Source: Promethearchaeia archaeon
Lineage (GTDB): Archaea; Asgardarchaeota; Lokiarchaeia; Sigyniarchaeales; SOKP01
Reading direction: 5' to 3'
Assembly (NCBI GenBank): GCA_029856085.1
Contig: JAHQWI010000107.1
Span: 1 to 34,682, forward strand
Length of the DNA: 34,682 nt
Positions 15,511-23,754 of this stretch are shown here, piece by piece. Under the pieces are notes generated by a model. That model worked only from the letters and a program-made list of their open reading frames with translations, ran no database searches and was not told the DNA's origin. The first letter of the stretch is position 1. Each line of letters starts with the position of its first letter. The translations under genes were made by a program, and so were the position numbers.

Positions 15511-16134
15511 ATGAAGCCATGGTTATTTGATATATTAGCATGTCCCATTGATAAATATTTTCCATTAAAATTATATATATTTTCTTTTGAAACTAAAGCT
15601 GAAGAATTTCAAGCATTTATTGATATATATGAAAAAAGAGATCTAACCTTCATAAAAGAACAGAAAGTAATTGAAGTATCTCAAGAAAAAGATTTCCTTT
15701 TCATAAAAGATAATATTACTATAGAAAAATCTCCTTTAAAATCTTATCTTGGATTAATTATTTCAAGTATTAATGAATTAGATAATATCTTTGACAAGAC
15801 TAAAAATATATGTAGTAAAAAATGTTTTAGCATAATAAAGATAGAAATTAAACAAAAAATTGTTGATTTTTTGAAGAATTTCAATTTAAACGATATTGAA
15901 AATATCTTTCCTGAATTATATTTTTTAAATAAAATAAAAGTAGAAACAGAAATTGAATCAGGCCTATTATTTTGCGATAAATGTAATCGTTGGTATCCCA
16001 TAATAGATACAATACCACAAATGCTCCCAGATCAATTTAGAGATAAAAAAAAAGAAATTGAATTCCTTAAAATCAATAAAAATTTATTAGATGAAGAATT
16101 TTTTAATCAAAACCTTAAACCATTTAATTTATAA
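15511..16134 (+). CDS. Trm112-like methyltransferase activator with long insertion
   Basis: The 207-residue protein has the two halves of a Trm112 zinc domain. The N-terminus LFDILACPIDKYFPL (C11) matches the usual start, and LLFCDKCNRWYPIIDTIPQMLP (C155, C158; 152-173) matches the C-terminal knuckle and the IP-x-LLP-like end. About 120-130 helical residues lie between them, much more than in bacterial relatives (about 60 residues in total) and more than the insertion of yeast Trm112. The second Cys of the first knuckle is missing (Y16). C101 and C105 in the insert might replace it. Trm112 stabilises and activates S-adenosylmethionine-dependent methyltransferases acting on tRNA, rRNA and release factor. 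The stop is only 6 nt before the tRNA-Gln gene, so the two may share a transcript. Confidence 0.8.
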   Translation: MKPWLFDILACPIDKYFPLKLYIFSFETKAEEFQAFIDIYEKRDLTFIKEQKVIEVSQEKDFLFIKDNITIEKSPLKSYLGLIISSINELDNIFDKTKNICSKKCFSIIKIEIKQKIVDFLKNFNLNDIENIFPELYFLNKIKVETEIESGLLFCDKCNRWYPIIDTIPQMLPDQFRDKKKEIEFLKINKNLLDEEFFNQNLKPFNL

Positions 16135-16140
16135 AAAAAG

Positions 16141-16242
16141 AGCCCGGTGGTGTAGTGGCCAAGCATCTGGGGCCTTGAACCCCGTGACCACGGTTCGAGT
16201 ATTAACAAGTATGCTTGTTAATTGAAATTCCGTGCCGGGCTA
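16141..16242 (+). tRNA. tRNA-Gln (UUG) with an intron in the T-loop
   Basis: The acceptor stem AGCCCGG (16141-16147) pairs fully with CCGGGCT (16235-16241), with discriminator A at 16242. The D-arm spans about 16150-16166. The anticodon stem 16168-16172/16180-16184 closes the loop CCTTGAA, with anticodon TTG at 16175-16177. The T-stem CACGG (16189-16193) pairs with CCGTG (16230-16234). The T-loop is interrupted by 29 nt; after removal it reads TTCGAGT, a canonical T-loop. No CCA is encoded. It follows the trm112 stop by 6 nt and is followed by a T-run. Confidence 0.92.
16200..16228 (+). other. Archaeal tRNA intron (bulge-helix-bulge), position 59/60
   Basis: The sequence folds as a strict bulge-helix-bulge. 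The T-stem CACGG/CCGTG, a 3-nt bulge ATT (16227-16229), a 4-bp helix TTCG (16194-16197)/TGAA (16223-16226, one G-U), a 3-nt bulge AGT (16198-16200) and a perfect 9-bp hairpin ATTAACAAG (16201-16209)/CTTGTTAAT (16214-16222) closed by TATG. Cutting each bulge after its second base, as the archaeal tRNA splicing endonuclease does, removes 16200-16228 and restores a 7-nt T-loop. Confidence 0.88.
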
Positions 16243-16249
16243 TTTTTTT
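16243..16249 (+). terminator. T-run terminator after tRNA-Gln
   Basis: TTTTTTT directly follows the discriminator base, after the single T at 16241 and A at 16242. Oligo-T is the usual archaeal termination signal. Confidence 0.5.
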
Positions 16250-16316
16250 ATAAAGAAAAGGGGAAATGTTCAATATATAACACTAATTATTGTAAATAGA
16301 AATATCCTGCATTAAT

Positions 16317-17711
16317 ATGCCTCATCTTACACAGTTAAATTGGAGTTTTTTAGAAATATTTTATTTGATAATAATTTTCTTAGTAGGATTTTTGGTAACT
16401 TTTAAAATCCTCCCTTTTCTAATAAAATTTATGAAAAAGAAAGATTATATAGGCTATGATATACATAAAAACGCTCAACCTAAGGTAGCCGAATCTGGTG
16501 GAATCGTTTTAGTTATTGGTTTTACAGTTGCTTCAATTTTCCTAATGTTCTTTTTTCCAGTATTATTCAAAAAGACTCTCATTTTTCTCTTAACTGTTAT
16601 TAGCGCAGGAGCTATAGGATTTATAGATGATCGAAAAAAATTAAAATCACGATATAAAATTACTCTTTCAATTTTTTGTGGTAGTGCTATTTTTTTTGCT
16701 AATTTCTTTGGTTTTATAGCAATATCTTCGCCGACAATTCCTTTTATTGATAAAACTAGATTAAACTTCATTTATCCGCTCATCATACCTGTAATTGTAG
16801 CCGTTTTTATAAATAGTGTAAATATGCTGGAAGGATATAATGGAGAAGGTTCTGGGACTTGTTTAATTATAGTTATATTTCTGTTCATATGCGGTTTAAT
16901 ATGGAATTCTGCTGAAGCAGTGTTTTTTACTATTCCTGTAATTGCGGTACTAATCCCATTTCTTATTTATAATAGATATCCCGCAAAAGTATTCCCCGGG
17001 GATGTAGGAACTCTAAGTATGGGGGCGATGATTGCATGTATTATGTTTTTTGGTTCACTTGAAGTTGCTACATTTTGCGCACTTTTAGCTCATATATTTA
17101 ATAGTTTTTATGTGATTAATTCTGTTCGCGGGTTTTTTGAAAGTAGTGATATTCATAAAGATAAAAGTGATATTATATTACTTAAAGATGATCGAATCCA
17201 AGCATCAGATAAGAGAGATGCTGCACTAACACTACCTCGGCTAATATTAGCGAAAGGGTCATTAACAGAACCAGAATTAGTAAAAAATTTCTATGCCCTT
17301 TCAACTATTTGTGGGTTCTTTTCTATTATCTCGATAATTTTTTTACAGGTTTCCATAGGAAATTTTGAACTTATTGTTTTTTTTGTTTCAATCATTATTT
17401 GTTTTGTTCCTACTAGTTTTTTATTATATAAGTTTCCCAGAATAAGGGGGATAATCGTGCAGATGATCATTTTACTAGTTTTTATAATAATTTTCCTAGC
17501 TATTATTGATATTCTTATTATGCCTCTACCATTTGAAGATATTGGGTTTGGTATAATAAAAATCCCGGTTAATCTTTTAATTTCTTTTCTCTTAGTTGTT
17601 CCTGGATTATTAATTTGGTATTTTCTTACTATTAAATACTTTTGGTCGGTGATTGAGAAAATGAAAAAGAAAAACGAAAAGAAGCAAAGAGAAAAAAATG
17701 AGGTATTGTAG
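16317..17711 (+). CDS. ALG7/DPAGT1-like UDP-GlcNAc:dolichyl-phosphate GlcNAc-1-phosphotransferase
   Basis: The 464-residue protein has about ten or more membrane helices and the motifs of the MraY/WecA/ALG7 superfamily. GYDIHKNAQPKVAESGG (46-62) resembles the eukaryotic DPAGT1 segment with PESQG. GFIDDRKKLKSRYKI (101-115) has the catalytic DD at 104-105. NSVNMLEGYNGEGSG (166-180) replaces the eukaryotic NAINILAGINGLE, and YPAKVFPGDVGTLSMGAM (221-238) has D229. A later LPRLILAKGSLTE fits the cytosolic loop with the HxPRHR-like motif of eukaryotes. It should transfer GlcNAc-1-phosphate (or a related sugar) to dolichyl phosphate, the first step of N-glycan lipid assembly. The C-terminus is longer than in bacterial homologues. 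Its stop abuts the TTG of the M48 gene. Confidence 0.88.
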   Translation: MPHLTQLNWSFLEIFYLIIIFLVGFLVTFKILPFLIKFMKKKDYIGYDIHKNAQPKVAESGGIVLVIGFTVASIFLMFFFPVLFKKTLIFLLTVISAGAIGFIDDRKKLKSRYKITLSIFCGSAIFFANFFGFIAISSPTIPFIDKTRLNFIYPLIIPVIVAVFINSVNMLEGYNGEGSGTCLIIVIFLFICGLIWNSAEAVFFTIPVIAVLIPFLIYNRYPAKVFPGDVGTLSMGAMIACIMFFGSLEVATFCALLAHIFNSFYVINSVRGFFESSDIHKDKSDIILLKDDRIQASDKRDAALTLPRLILAKGSLTEPELVKNFYALSTICGFFSIISIIFLQVSIGNFELIVFFVSIIICFVPTSFLLYKFPRIRGIIVQMIILLVFIIIFLAIIDILIMPLPFEDIGFGIIKIPVNLLISFLLVVPGLLIWYFLTIKYFWSVIEKMKKKNEKKQREKNEVL

Positions 17712-20261
17712 TTGAAAAAATTATTCAGAAATTTACTATTTATAATATATCTTTTTGCATCAATTGGATTATTCATCTTATTGAATAAGATATTCTTTCA
17801 TTTTGATTGGTTAGAACTTCTATTAGATTGGAGTTTTTTAATAACAATTTTCTTGTATTTATTAACAATCGAAGAATTTTATCATTGGGTTCGAAATAAT
17901 AAAAGAAGTGAAATGAGCGATCTTGTGGCAATAGCTTTTTTCTTTTTCCTCATTTTTTTCTTTTCTAAGGATTTTTTAACTTCTTTAATGGGGGCATTCT
18001 CAATTTATCTGTGGATTGGAATTTTTGAATTAAGAGAATATCCAATATTAAATAAAATATTAATAATCTCATTAGTGACTTATAATGTTATATTTTTTGC
18101 AGGTATCCTTTCTTTCTATCAAGATAATCCTATATTTATCGATACCGCTTTTGCATTTTCTTTCTGGATTATACTGATTATGGGATTTATATTATTTGGG
18201 AGAAAATATTTAATTGTGTGGAGATTTATGAGCCCAGAATATTTAACACTATTTTTATATATAATAGCTTGGTTAGTAGTTGTCTTTATTAATCAATTTA
18301 CGGCTCTCAACTTCATTAGTAATAAACCATTGATTTTTAATCAATTTACTACTCTCGATTTTTTTATGAATATCTATTTTATCCTAATATGTGTGAATTG
18401 GATAATTTATTTTGTTTCAGGTTCAATTTTAGACAAAATGCTTGGAATCAAGAGAGTAAAAGATAGCAATATGTTAAAAAAAGTTAGGAAAGTAAAAGAT
18501 AATATTGGAATTAAAGGTAAAGTAAAAGTAGGCTATGGAAAATATCCAATTTTAAATGCCATGGCATATGGCTCTTTTTTTGATAAAAGAATTGCAATTA
18601 TTGCTGAAGATCTGAACCAAATTCCAAATGATGAGTTGAATGGTATTTTAGCTCATGAATTGGCACATACAAAAGGAAAACACACGTTAATTTTAACTTG
18701 TATTACATCTGGAGATTTAATTGTTAGAATGTTTTTAGGTATACCTGCTACACTGTACGATTATACATTTGGAAATCCTCAGATACCTATGATAGTTTTC
18801 ATTATTTTGAATTTAGCAATATATATCCTTCTTTTTATATTTGTAAGAATTTTAGAGGGAAAAGCAGATTTAAAAGCGAAAAAAGCAGGATATGCAAATG
18901 AGCTTGCAAAAGCACTATATAATTTAGAAAGCTTTTATGCCACCGGACGAGAAATTGGATTTAATACTATGCTCCTATGTGATGAGAAAATTACAAAGGA
19001 TAACCAACTATTAGATTATATGAATACAGCCACTTATTTAAATCGCTCAATAATCAAACCCTCACGAATTTCTCTCATAGGGAGTTTTATTAATTCACAT
19101 CCCCCGAGTTATATAAGAATTGCAGCAATATTGGGTAATGAATTAAAACCAAGTAAAGAGGCAATTCTTCCATTCATATGCTTAAAAAAATCAAAACAAC
19201 AAAAATATGCTAAGAAATTTGAGGTTGCTCGCCAAAAGTTTAAAATTATCGCGAATAAAAAATTTAAAGAAACATTTGAAATTAAAGATATCCCTTTTTT
19301 AATGGAAAACCTGAGAAGAAAAGAGGTGTATAAATTTGATCTTAATAAAGATTTTGTTTTTAGAAATAAGATTACTGATGATATTATATTAGGTAAATTA
19401 AATGATATTAAATTCCTTGATGAAATTAGCGAAAGTGAACAATTTGTAATTACTAATCTAAAAACCAATCAAAAAGAATTCTTAAATTCATCAATATATA
19501 CTCATTTTCAAATTGATTTAAATGAAACATATTTTTTAGAGAAGAAAACTCCGTTAACTTTAATAGACATTGATTTAAATAGGAATAATCATAACGGGAA
19601 CTTCTTAATCTTTTTAGATGAAGAGAACAACAAAATTTTAAAGCCAATTTTAAAAACTAAACTGCCAAATTCAATTGCCTTCATTAAAAATTTTAAAGAA
19701 CAAGACATTTTTTTCAAAAAAAAAGGAGAATTAAAAATTTCAAGATGTATAGATGTCTTAGATGCTAGTGAGATAAAAGGTTATGAGTTAATCCTAACTA
19801 ATTTTGAAATCACGAAAAACCATGAACAAAAACATTTAAAATACGTTATAGACGAATTGATTATTAAACCGAAAAGGATAACTCTACCTATACATAGAGA
19901 TCGAAAATTTCGAGAATCTGAATTACAAATAATAAAATGGTTGATAAATAAAGACCTTCTTTCATATATTTATCTAAAAAAACCAGTAAATAATGTAGAA
20001 ATTGGATTTATTCGGAAAATAAATTTAAAACCACAAAATATTGAAAACTATCATAAAAAAACTGAAAACGATGATAAAGAAACTCTTGTATTAAAAAATA
20101 TTTTTGGAAAAGAAATAAAAATTCCTTATAATAAAATAGAATTAATTATTTTTGAATATACTAGTGCTATGATTCAAATTAAATCTGAGACAAGCTTCTC
20201 AAGTCGTTTAGGCTATAAAATATTGAAGAAATTTAAACCGGAAAGAATCTTAATAACTTAA
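17712..20261 (+). CDS. Large M48-family (HtpX/Ste24-like) membrane metalloprotease
   Basis: The 849-residue protein starts with about seven hydrophobic segments (7-240). A zinc protease core follows: GYGKYPILNAMAYGSFFDKR (274-293), then ILAHELAHTKGKH (312-324) with the HExxH ligands H315, E316 and H319, and the third ligand E382 in LEGKADLKA, all typical of M48 peptidases. Two more membrane helices lie between these motifs. Residues from about 510 to 849 are a charged, strand-rich cytosolic extension that I do not recognise. HtpX-like enzymes degrade misfolded membrane proteins and Ste24 processes prenylated peptides; the extension may select substrates. The start is a TTG directly after the TAG of the ALG7-like gene, since the next in-frame ATG would remove membrane segments. 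Confidence 0.85.
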   Translation: MKKLFRNLLFIIYLFASIGLFILLNKIFFHFDWLELLLDWSFLITIFLYLLTIEEFYHWVRNNKRSEMSDLVAIAFFFFLIFFFSKDFLTSLMGAFSIYLWIGIFELREYPILNKILIISLVTYNVIFFAGILSFYQDNPIFIDTAFAFSFWIILIMGFILFGRKYLIVWRFMSPEYLTLFLYIIAWLVVVFINQFTALNFISNKPLIFNQFTTLDFFMNIYFILICVNWIIYFVSGSILDKMLGIKRVKDSNMLKKVRKVKDNIGIKGKVKVGYGKYPILNAMAYGSFFDKRIAIIAEDLNQIPNDELNGILAHELAHTKGKHTLILTCITSGDLIVRMFLGIPATLYDYTFGNPQIPMIVFIILNLAIYILLFIFVRILEGKADLKAKKAGYANELAKALYNLESFYATGREIGFNTMLLCDEKITKDNQLLDYMNTATYLNRSIIKPSRISLIGSFINSHPPSYIRIAAILGNELKPSKEAILPFICLKKSKQQKYAKKFEVARQKFKIIANKKFKETFEIKDIPFLMENLRRKEVYKFDLNKDFVFRNKITDDIILGKLNDIKFLDEISESEQFVITNLKTNQKEFLNSSIYTHFQIDLNETYFLEKKTPLTLIDIDLNRNNHNGNFLIFLDEENNKILKPILKTKLPNSIAFIKNFKEQDIFFKKKGELKISRCIDVLDASEIKGYELILTNFEITKNHEQKHLKYVIDELIIKPKRITLPIHRDRKFRESELQIIKWLINKDLLSYIYLKKPVNNVEIGFIRKINLKPQNIENYHKKTENDDKETLVLKNIFGKEIKIPYNKIELIIFEYTSAMIQIKSETSFSSRLGYKILKKFKPERILIT

Positions 20262-20299
20262 TAAAATTTAATATAATTATACCTTTCAATGGGTTGTCA

Positions 20300-21247
20300 A
20301 TGTCAAATAAAATTAAAAATTTTTTAAACCTTCTACGTATACGGCAATATTACAAAAACGTAATGATATTTGTCGGGATTTTTTTTAGTGAAAGACTCTT
20401 TGAAATAGATCTCTATTTAACTCTCTTTATTGGTTTTTTTTTGCTATGTCTTGCATCATCCTTTAATTATATTATTAATGATATAAGAGATATAGAAAAA
20501 GATAGAAATCATCCAGAAAAAATCAAAAAAAAACCTATAGCCTCAGGTGATATTTCAATTTCTTTCGCTATACTGTTATTAATTATATTAGGAGGGTGTA
20601 TTATTTTATTTTTGATTTTTCTGATTCCAAATATAGGTTTTGCTTTTATGATAATTTTGACAATTGTCACAGGTCAACTTTATAATCATCTTTTTAAGAA
20701 TTACGCATTTATTGATATTCTTATTTTGTCTACTGGATATCTATGGAGAGCTTTAGCAGGATGTGCAATAATTGAAGAATATGTTTCTGCTTGGTTATTT
20801 TTAGCCATTTTTGAAGTAGCTATGTTTTTGAGTATCGCAAAAAGAAAAGGAGATTTGATAATTCTTGGAAATAATAAAGCAGTTGACCATAAAAAAATTT
20901 ATGATCAATATTCTCTTAAATTATTAGACCAATTTCATGTAATAATTGCGGGGTCATTGTTTATGACATATTCTCTATATCTTCTTATTAATTTTAATCT
21001 TATTAGTTTCAATTCCACAGAGACTCGAAATGCCAATTTTTATGAATATATTTCTATTTTTACAATACCAATTTCACTGTATATAATCATGCGTTATATG
21101 TATCTAACCTCAACAAAGCCAGAAATCGCTAGAAACACCGAAAAAGCCTTTTTGGACAAAGGAATAATCATTGCTGGTGCTTTTCTGTTTATTATATTAT
21201 TATTTTCTTTTTATTTTGATATATTTCTCGAGTTTTTTCAAACATAG
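20300..21247 (+). CDS. UbiA-family prenyltransferase, decaprenylphosphoryl-phosphoribose synthase-like
   Basis: The product of about 315 residues has eight or nine membrane helices and the first UbiA aspartate motif NDIRDIEKDRNHPEKIKKKP (here beginning near residue 60), ending with the HP typical of the DPPR-synthase subgroup. The preceding LRIRQYYKN is the RPxQWxKN-like start of that subgroup. The second motif region reads KRKGDLIIL and YDQYSLKLLDQ. DPPR synthases move phosphoribose from PRPP to a polyprenyl phosphate, giving a lipid-linked pentose donor for surface glycans. Other UbiA enzymes make archaeal lipids or quinones, so the acceptor is uncertain. I prefer the ATG at 20300 to a TTG at 20294. 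The tail of a second copy lies just downstream. Confidence 0.82.
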   Translation: MSNKIKNFLNLLRIRQYYKNVMIFVGIFFSERLFEIDLYLTLFIGFFLLCLASSFNYIINDIRDIEKDRNHPEKIKKKPIASGDISISFAILLLIILGGCIILFLIFLIPNIGFAFMIILTIVTGQLYNHLFKNYAFIDILILSTGYLWRALAGCAIIEEYVSAWLFLAIFEVAMFLSIAKRKGDLIILGNNKAVDHKKIYDQYSLKLLDQFHVIIAGSLFMTYSLYLLINFNLISFNSTETRNANFYEYISIFTIPISLYIIMRYMYLTSTKPEIARNTEKAFLDKGIIIAGAFLFIILLFSFYFDIFLEFFQT

Positions 21248-21328
21248 GAAATACTTCTTAATAATTAGGATATATATCTCTTCAGAATAGGATATTTTTA
21301 TACTGCTTTTAGTGGATTAAAATGATGG

Positions 21329-21478
21329 AATATAATTATGAGATATATGTAAATAACTTCAGCTAAACCTAAAATTGCTCGTAATACGGAAACGGCCTTT
21401 TTCGACAAAGGAATAATCATTACTGCCCTCATTCTGTTAGTAATCTTATTTTTTTTTTTATTTTTAAAAAATTTTTAA
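21329..21478 (+). pseudogene. Remnant of a second UbiA prenyltransferase gene (3' end only)
   Basis: Read from 21329 the frame gives NIIMRYM, a TAA stop (21350-21352), ITSAKPKIARNTETAFFDKG, III and a hydrophobic helix ending at TAA 21476-21478. This aligns almost residue for residue with the C-terminus of the intact gene upstream (YIIMRYMYLTSTKPEIARNT, EKAFLDKGIII, then a helix). The in-frame stop replaces a Tyr. Nothing clearly homologous remains upstream of about 21329. It is best read as a decayed partial duplication. Confidence 0.85.
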
Positions 21479-21805
21479 AATAATGAAATGACGTATATTA
21501 TCCCATTTCATTCCCATTTTAGCATACTTAAATTGTTGAACTAAAAATTTTTATCATTATGAAATTAGTAACTTTCAGAAAAATGATGCTTTTAATTATT
21601 ATAAAGCCTTATTTAACAAAATAGTTTAAAGATGGAGAGTCTTTAACCCAGACTGTTTAATTGATTTTTTAAAACCTATTATGATTTCAATAATCAACGA
21701 AAAAAAAAGGAAAAACCTTATATGTTTCCAAATTGAAGAACATACTTAACAACATATTTAATAAAAATTATAAAAAAAAATCATAAAACTATTAGTGAAT
21801 TTAAA
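21479..21805. promoter_or_regulatory. Non-coding leader of the peptide-transport operon
   Basis: This 327-nt AT-rich stretch contains no convincing gene. A TATA-like CCTTATATG at about 21716-21724, with an A-rich run before it, is a fair promoter candidate for the binding-protein gene; it would give a leader of roughly 55-60 nt. A short hairpin, TTAAAGA/TCTTTAA around a 7-nt loop, lies near 21627-21647; its role is unknown. Confidence 0.4.
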
Positions 21806-23518
21806 ATGGAAAAGAAAAATTTAGCAATAATAATCTTAGCTGTTGTTCTGGGAGTATCTGGTGTCGGAAATATTATCCTTGGGACGTTGTATGCCGTACC
21901 AGAGCCATCAGTGAAAAATACCATAATTGCCGGTGATATGTATGGTCCTGATAATTTGGATCCCCACGAATTGTGGGAGAGTGCAGGATACGATATAGCT
22001 AGCCAAATTTACGAGGGGTTGTATAGATATGATATTGCCTCACCCGGTTTGGAACTTATTCCACAGTTAGCAAGTGCTTTTGGCACGTGGGAATTTTCCT
22101 CAACAGAACCGGAAACTAGCCAGGCAAATTGTACTATTCCACTAAGAGAAGACGTATGGTTCCATGATGGAACTAAATTCAATGCTGCAGCCGTTAAATG
22201 GAGCTTCGATAGATTAGCTTATTGGATGAATGTATCAGGTGATCTTCCTGGTACTGAGACTGTGGCCCAAATAGAATGTCTCTATAGGTGGCCTGATTGG
22301 ACTCCCGTAATTAATCGTACTGAAGTTGTAGATACTTATACAATAAAATTCGTGTTAAATAAGCCTTATGGTGTTTTTGATGCAATTCTAACCTTCACTG
22401 GAGCAGCGATTATGTCTCCTTCAGCAACTATGTTCGATACAAGGATACAAGTATCACAGGCTGATGCCCCAGGTGGATCTGGACACCAAATCTCTGGAAC
22501 TGGTCCTTGGCAATTTATAAAATATATTGCTGGTGTAGAGACAAGAATGAAACGGTTTGATGACTATTATCTAGGAGCTGCACAAGTTGAAAACTTAATA
22601 ATCAATATTATACAGGATGCAGATGCCCGAAATAACGCAATGTTAGCGGGTGATATTAATGTTTTAGAATCCCCACATCCTTCGTTTTACGACGAAATGA
22701 GAGCTTCTCCTGATGTTAATCTTGTAGAAGTAGACGCTGGCATGGCAATTACTCAATATCTTGGGATGAATAACAAAAGAATTAATAAAACATGGAGACA
22801 AGCAATTTCATGGGCGCTTAATTATGATTATATGATTGACGAACTTATGGAAGGCTATGTTATAAGATTAGAATCTCCCATTCCTATGGGAATTGCATAT
22901 GCTAACTATTCACATCAAGAAGCTACCTATAATGTTACAAAAGCAAGAGAAATCATGAACAGCATGGGACACGGAGTTGGTTTCACTACAGACGCTCAAT
23001 GGCAAGGAGCCACTTTTAGGACTTTTAACTATACATATAATCTGGGTAATAAATTTCGAGAAGATATGTTAATATTATTACAACAAAATCTGGATTACAT
23101 AGGATGTGAAGTCATAGACAATGGTAAAGAATGGACTCCATATCTCGACTTAGTCTATAATAGAACATCACCTGGTTATGATGGATTGAGCCTCTGGTTT
23201 ATTGGATGGATACCCGATTATAACGATGCGAGTAATTATGTTAATTCTTTGATGTCCAATGTATCATCTGGGAACGCCGCCCAAATTAACGACCGCATTT
23301 TAGAACCTTTGCTAAGAGAAGGTATTGCGGAAACTAATGCTACCAAAAGAAAGGTTATCTATGACGAAATTCAAAGATATTGTATTGAAGATCTCATGCC
23401 CTGGGCATGGGGTTATACCTCGTTAAACAGGGATGCCTTTGCGCCTAATGTAAAAGGATTTCCAACGAATCCATGGGGTTACAGTTATTTCTATCCTTGC
23501 TATATAGTTGTAACATAG
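21806..23518 (+). CDS. Peptide/oligosaccharide ABC transporter substrate-binding protein (SBP family 5)
   Basis: The 570-residue protein is a family 5 solute-binding protein (OppA/DppA type). An N-terminal helix (about 5-29) serves as signal or membrane anchor; there is no Cys lipobox. The mature part opens with IIAGDMYGPDNLDPHELWE and has ASQIYEGLYRYD, WFHDGTKFNAAAVKWSFDR and YTIKFVLNKPYG, all family landmarks. It would capture peptides, or sugars in some archaeal relatives, outside the cell and hand them to the DppBCDF-type permease encoded downstream. Its coding sequence is visibly richer in G and C than its neighbours (for example around 22240-22520), which fits high expression or a different origin. 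A T-run follows its stop. Confidence 0.92.
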   Translation: MEKKNLAIIILAVVLGVSGVGNIILGTLYAVPEPSVKNTIIAGDMYGPDNLDPHELWESAGYDIASQIYEGLYRYDIASPGLELIPQLASAFGTWEFSSTEPETSQANCTIPLREDVWFHDGTKFNAAAVKWSFDRLAYWMNVSGDLPGTETVAQIECLYRWPDWTPVINRTEVVDTYTIKFVLNKPYGVFDAILTFTGAAIMSPSATMFDTRIQVSQADAPGGSGHQISGTGPWQFIKYIAGVETRMKRFDDYYLGAAQVENLIINIIQDADARNNAMLAGDINVLESPHPSFYDEMRASPDVNLVEVDAGMAITQYLGMNNKRINKTWRQAISWALNYDYMIDELMEGYVIRLESPIPMGIAYANYSHQEATYNVTKAREIMNSMGHGVGFTTDAQWQGATFRTFNYTYNLGNKFREDMLILLQQNLDYIGCEVIDNGKEWTPYLDLVYNRTSPGYDGLSLWFIGWIPDYNDASNYVNSLMSNVSSGNAAQINDRILEPLLREGIAETNATKRKVIYDEIQRYCIEDLMPWAWGYTSLNRDAFAPNVKGFPTNPWGYSYFYPCYIVVT

Positions 23519-23549
23519 TTAAAAGAATAAATATAAAAATAAATTATAA

Positions 23550-23562
23550 TTTTTTTTTTTTT
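23550..23562 (+). terminator. Oligo-T terminator after the binding-protein gene
   Basis: A run of 13 T lies about 30 nt after the stop at 23518. Oligo-T is the usual archaeal terminator, so partial termination here would give more binding protein than permease. The rest of 23519-23754 is AT-rich and without a visible gene. Confidence 0.5.
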
Positions 23563-23754
23563 AAATATTATACATAACTGAAAGTCATAAAATATAGACA
23601 AATAACTCTTAGAACCTTAAAAACTGAATCGACAATTAAGTGGTTTGAAAAATCAAAATAATAAAAAAATTAATAAAAAAATAATTATTAATCAGATTTA
23701 TAACAGAACGATAAACGATTTTAAATTAGAATAAATTAATTTAGTAGAAGTCTA

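Noticed and set aside
16141-16242. tRNA-Gln pseudogene broken by an insertion
   Set aside because: The extra 29 nt fold into an exact bulge-helix-bulge and its removal gives a perfect T-loop, so a spliced intron explains it better.
20289-20291. ATG at 20289 as UbiA start
   Set aside because: It lies in a different frame from the UbiA gene; the in-frame ATG at 20300 is used.
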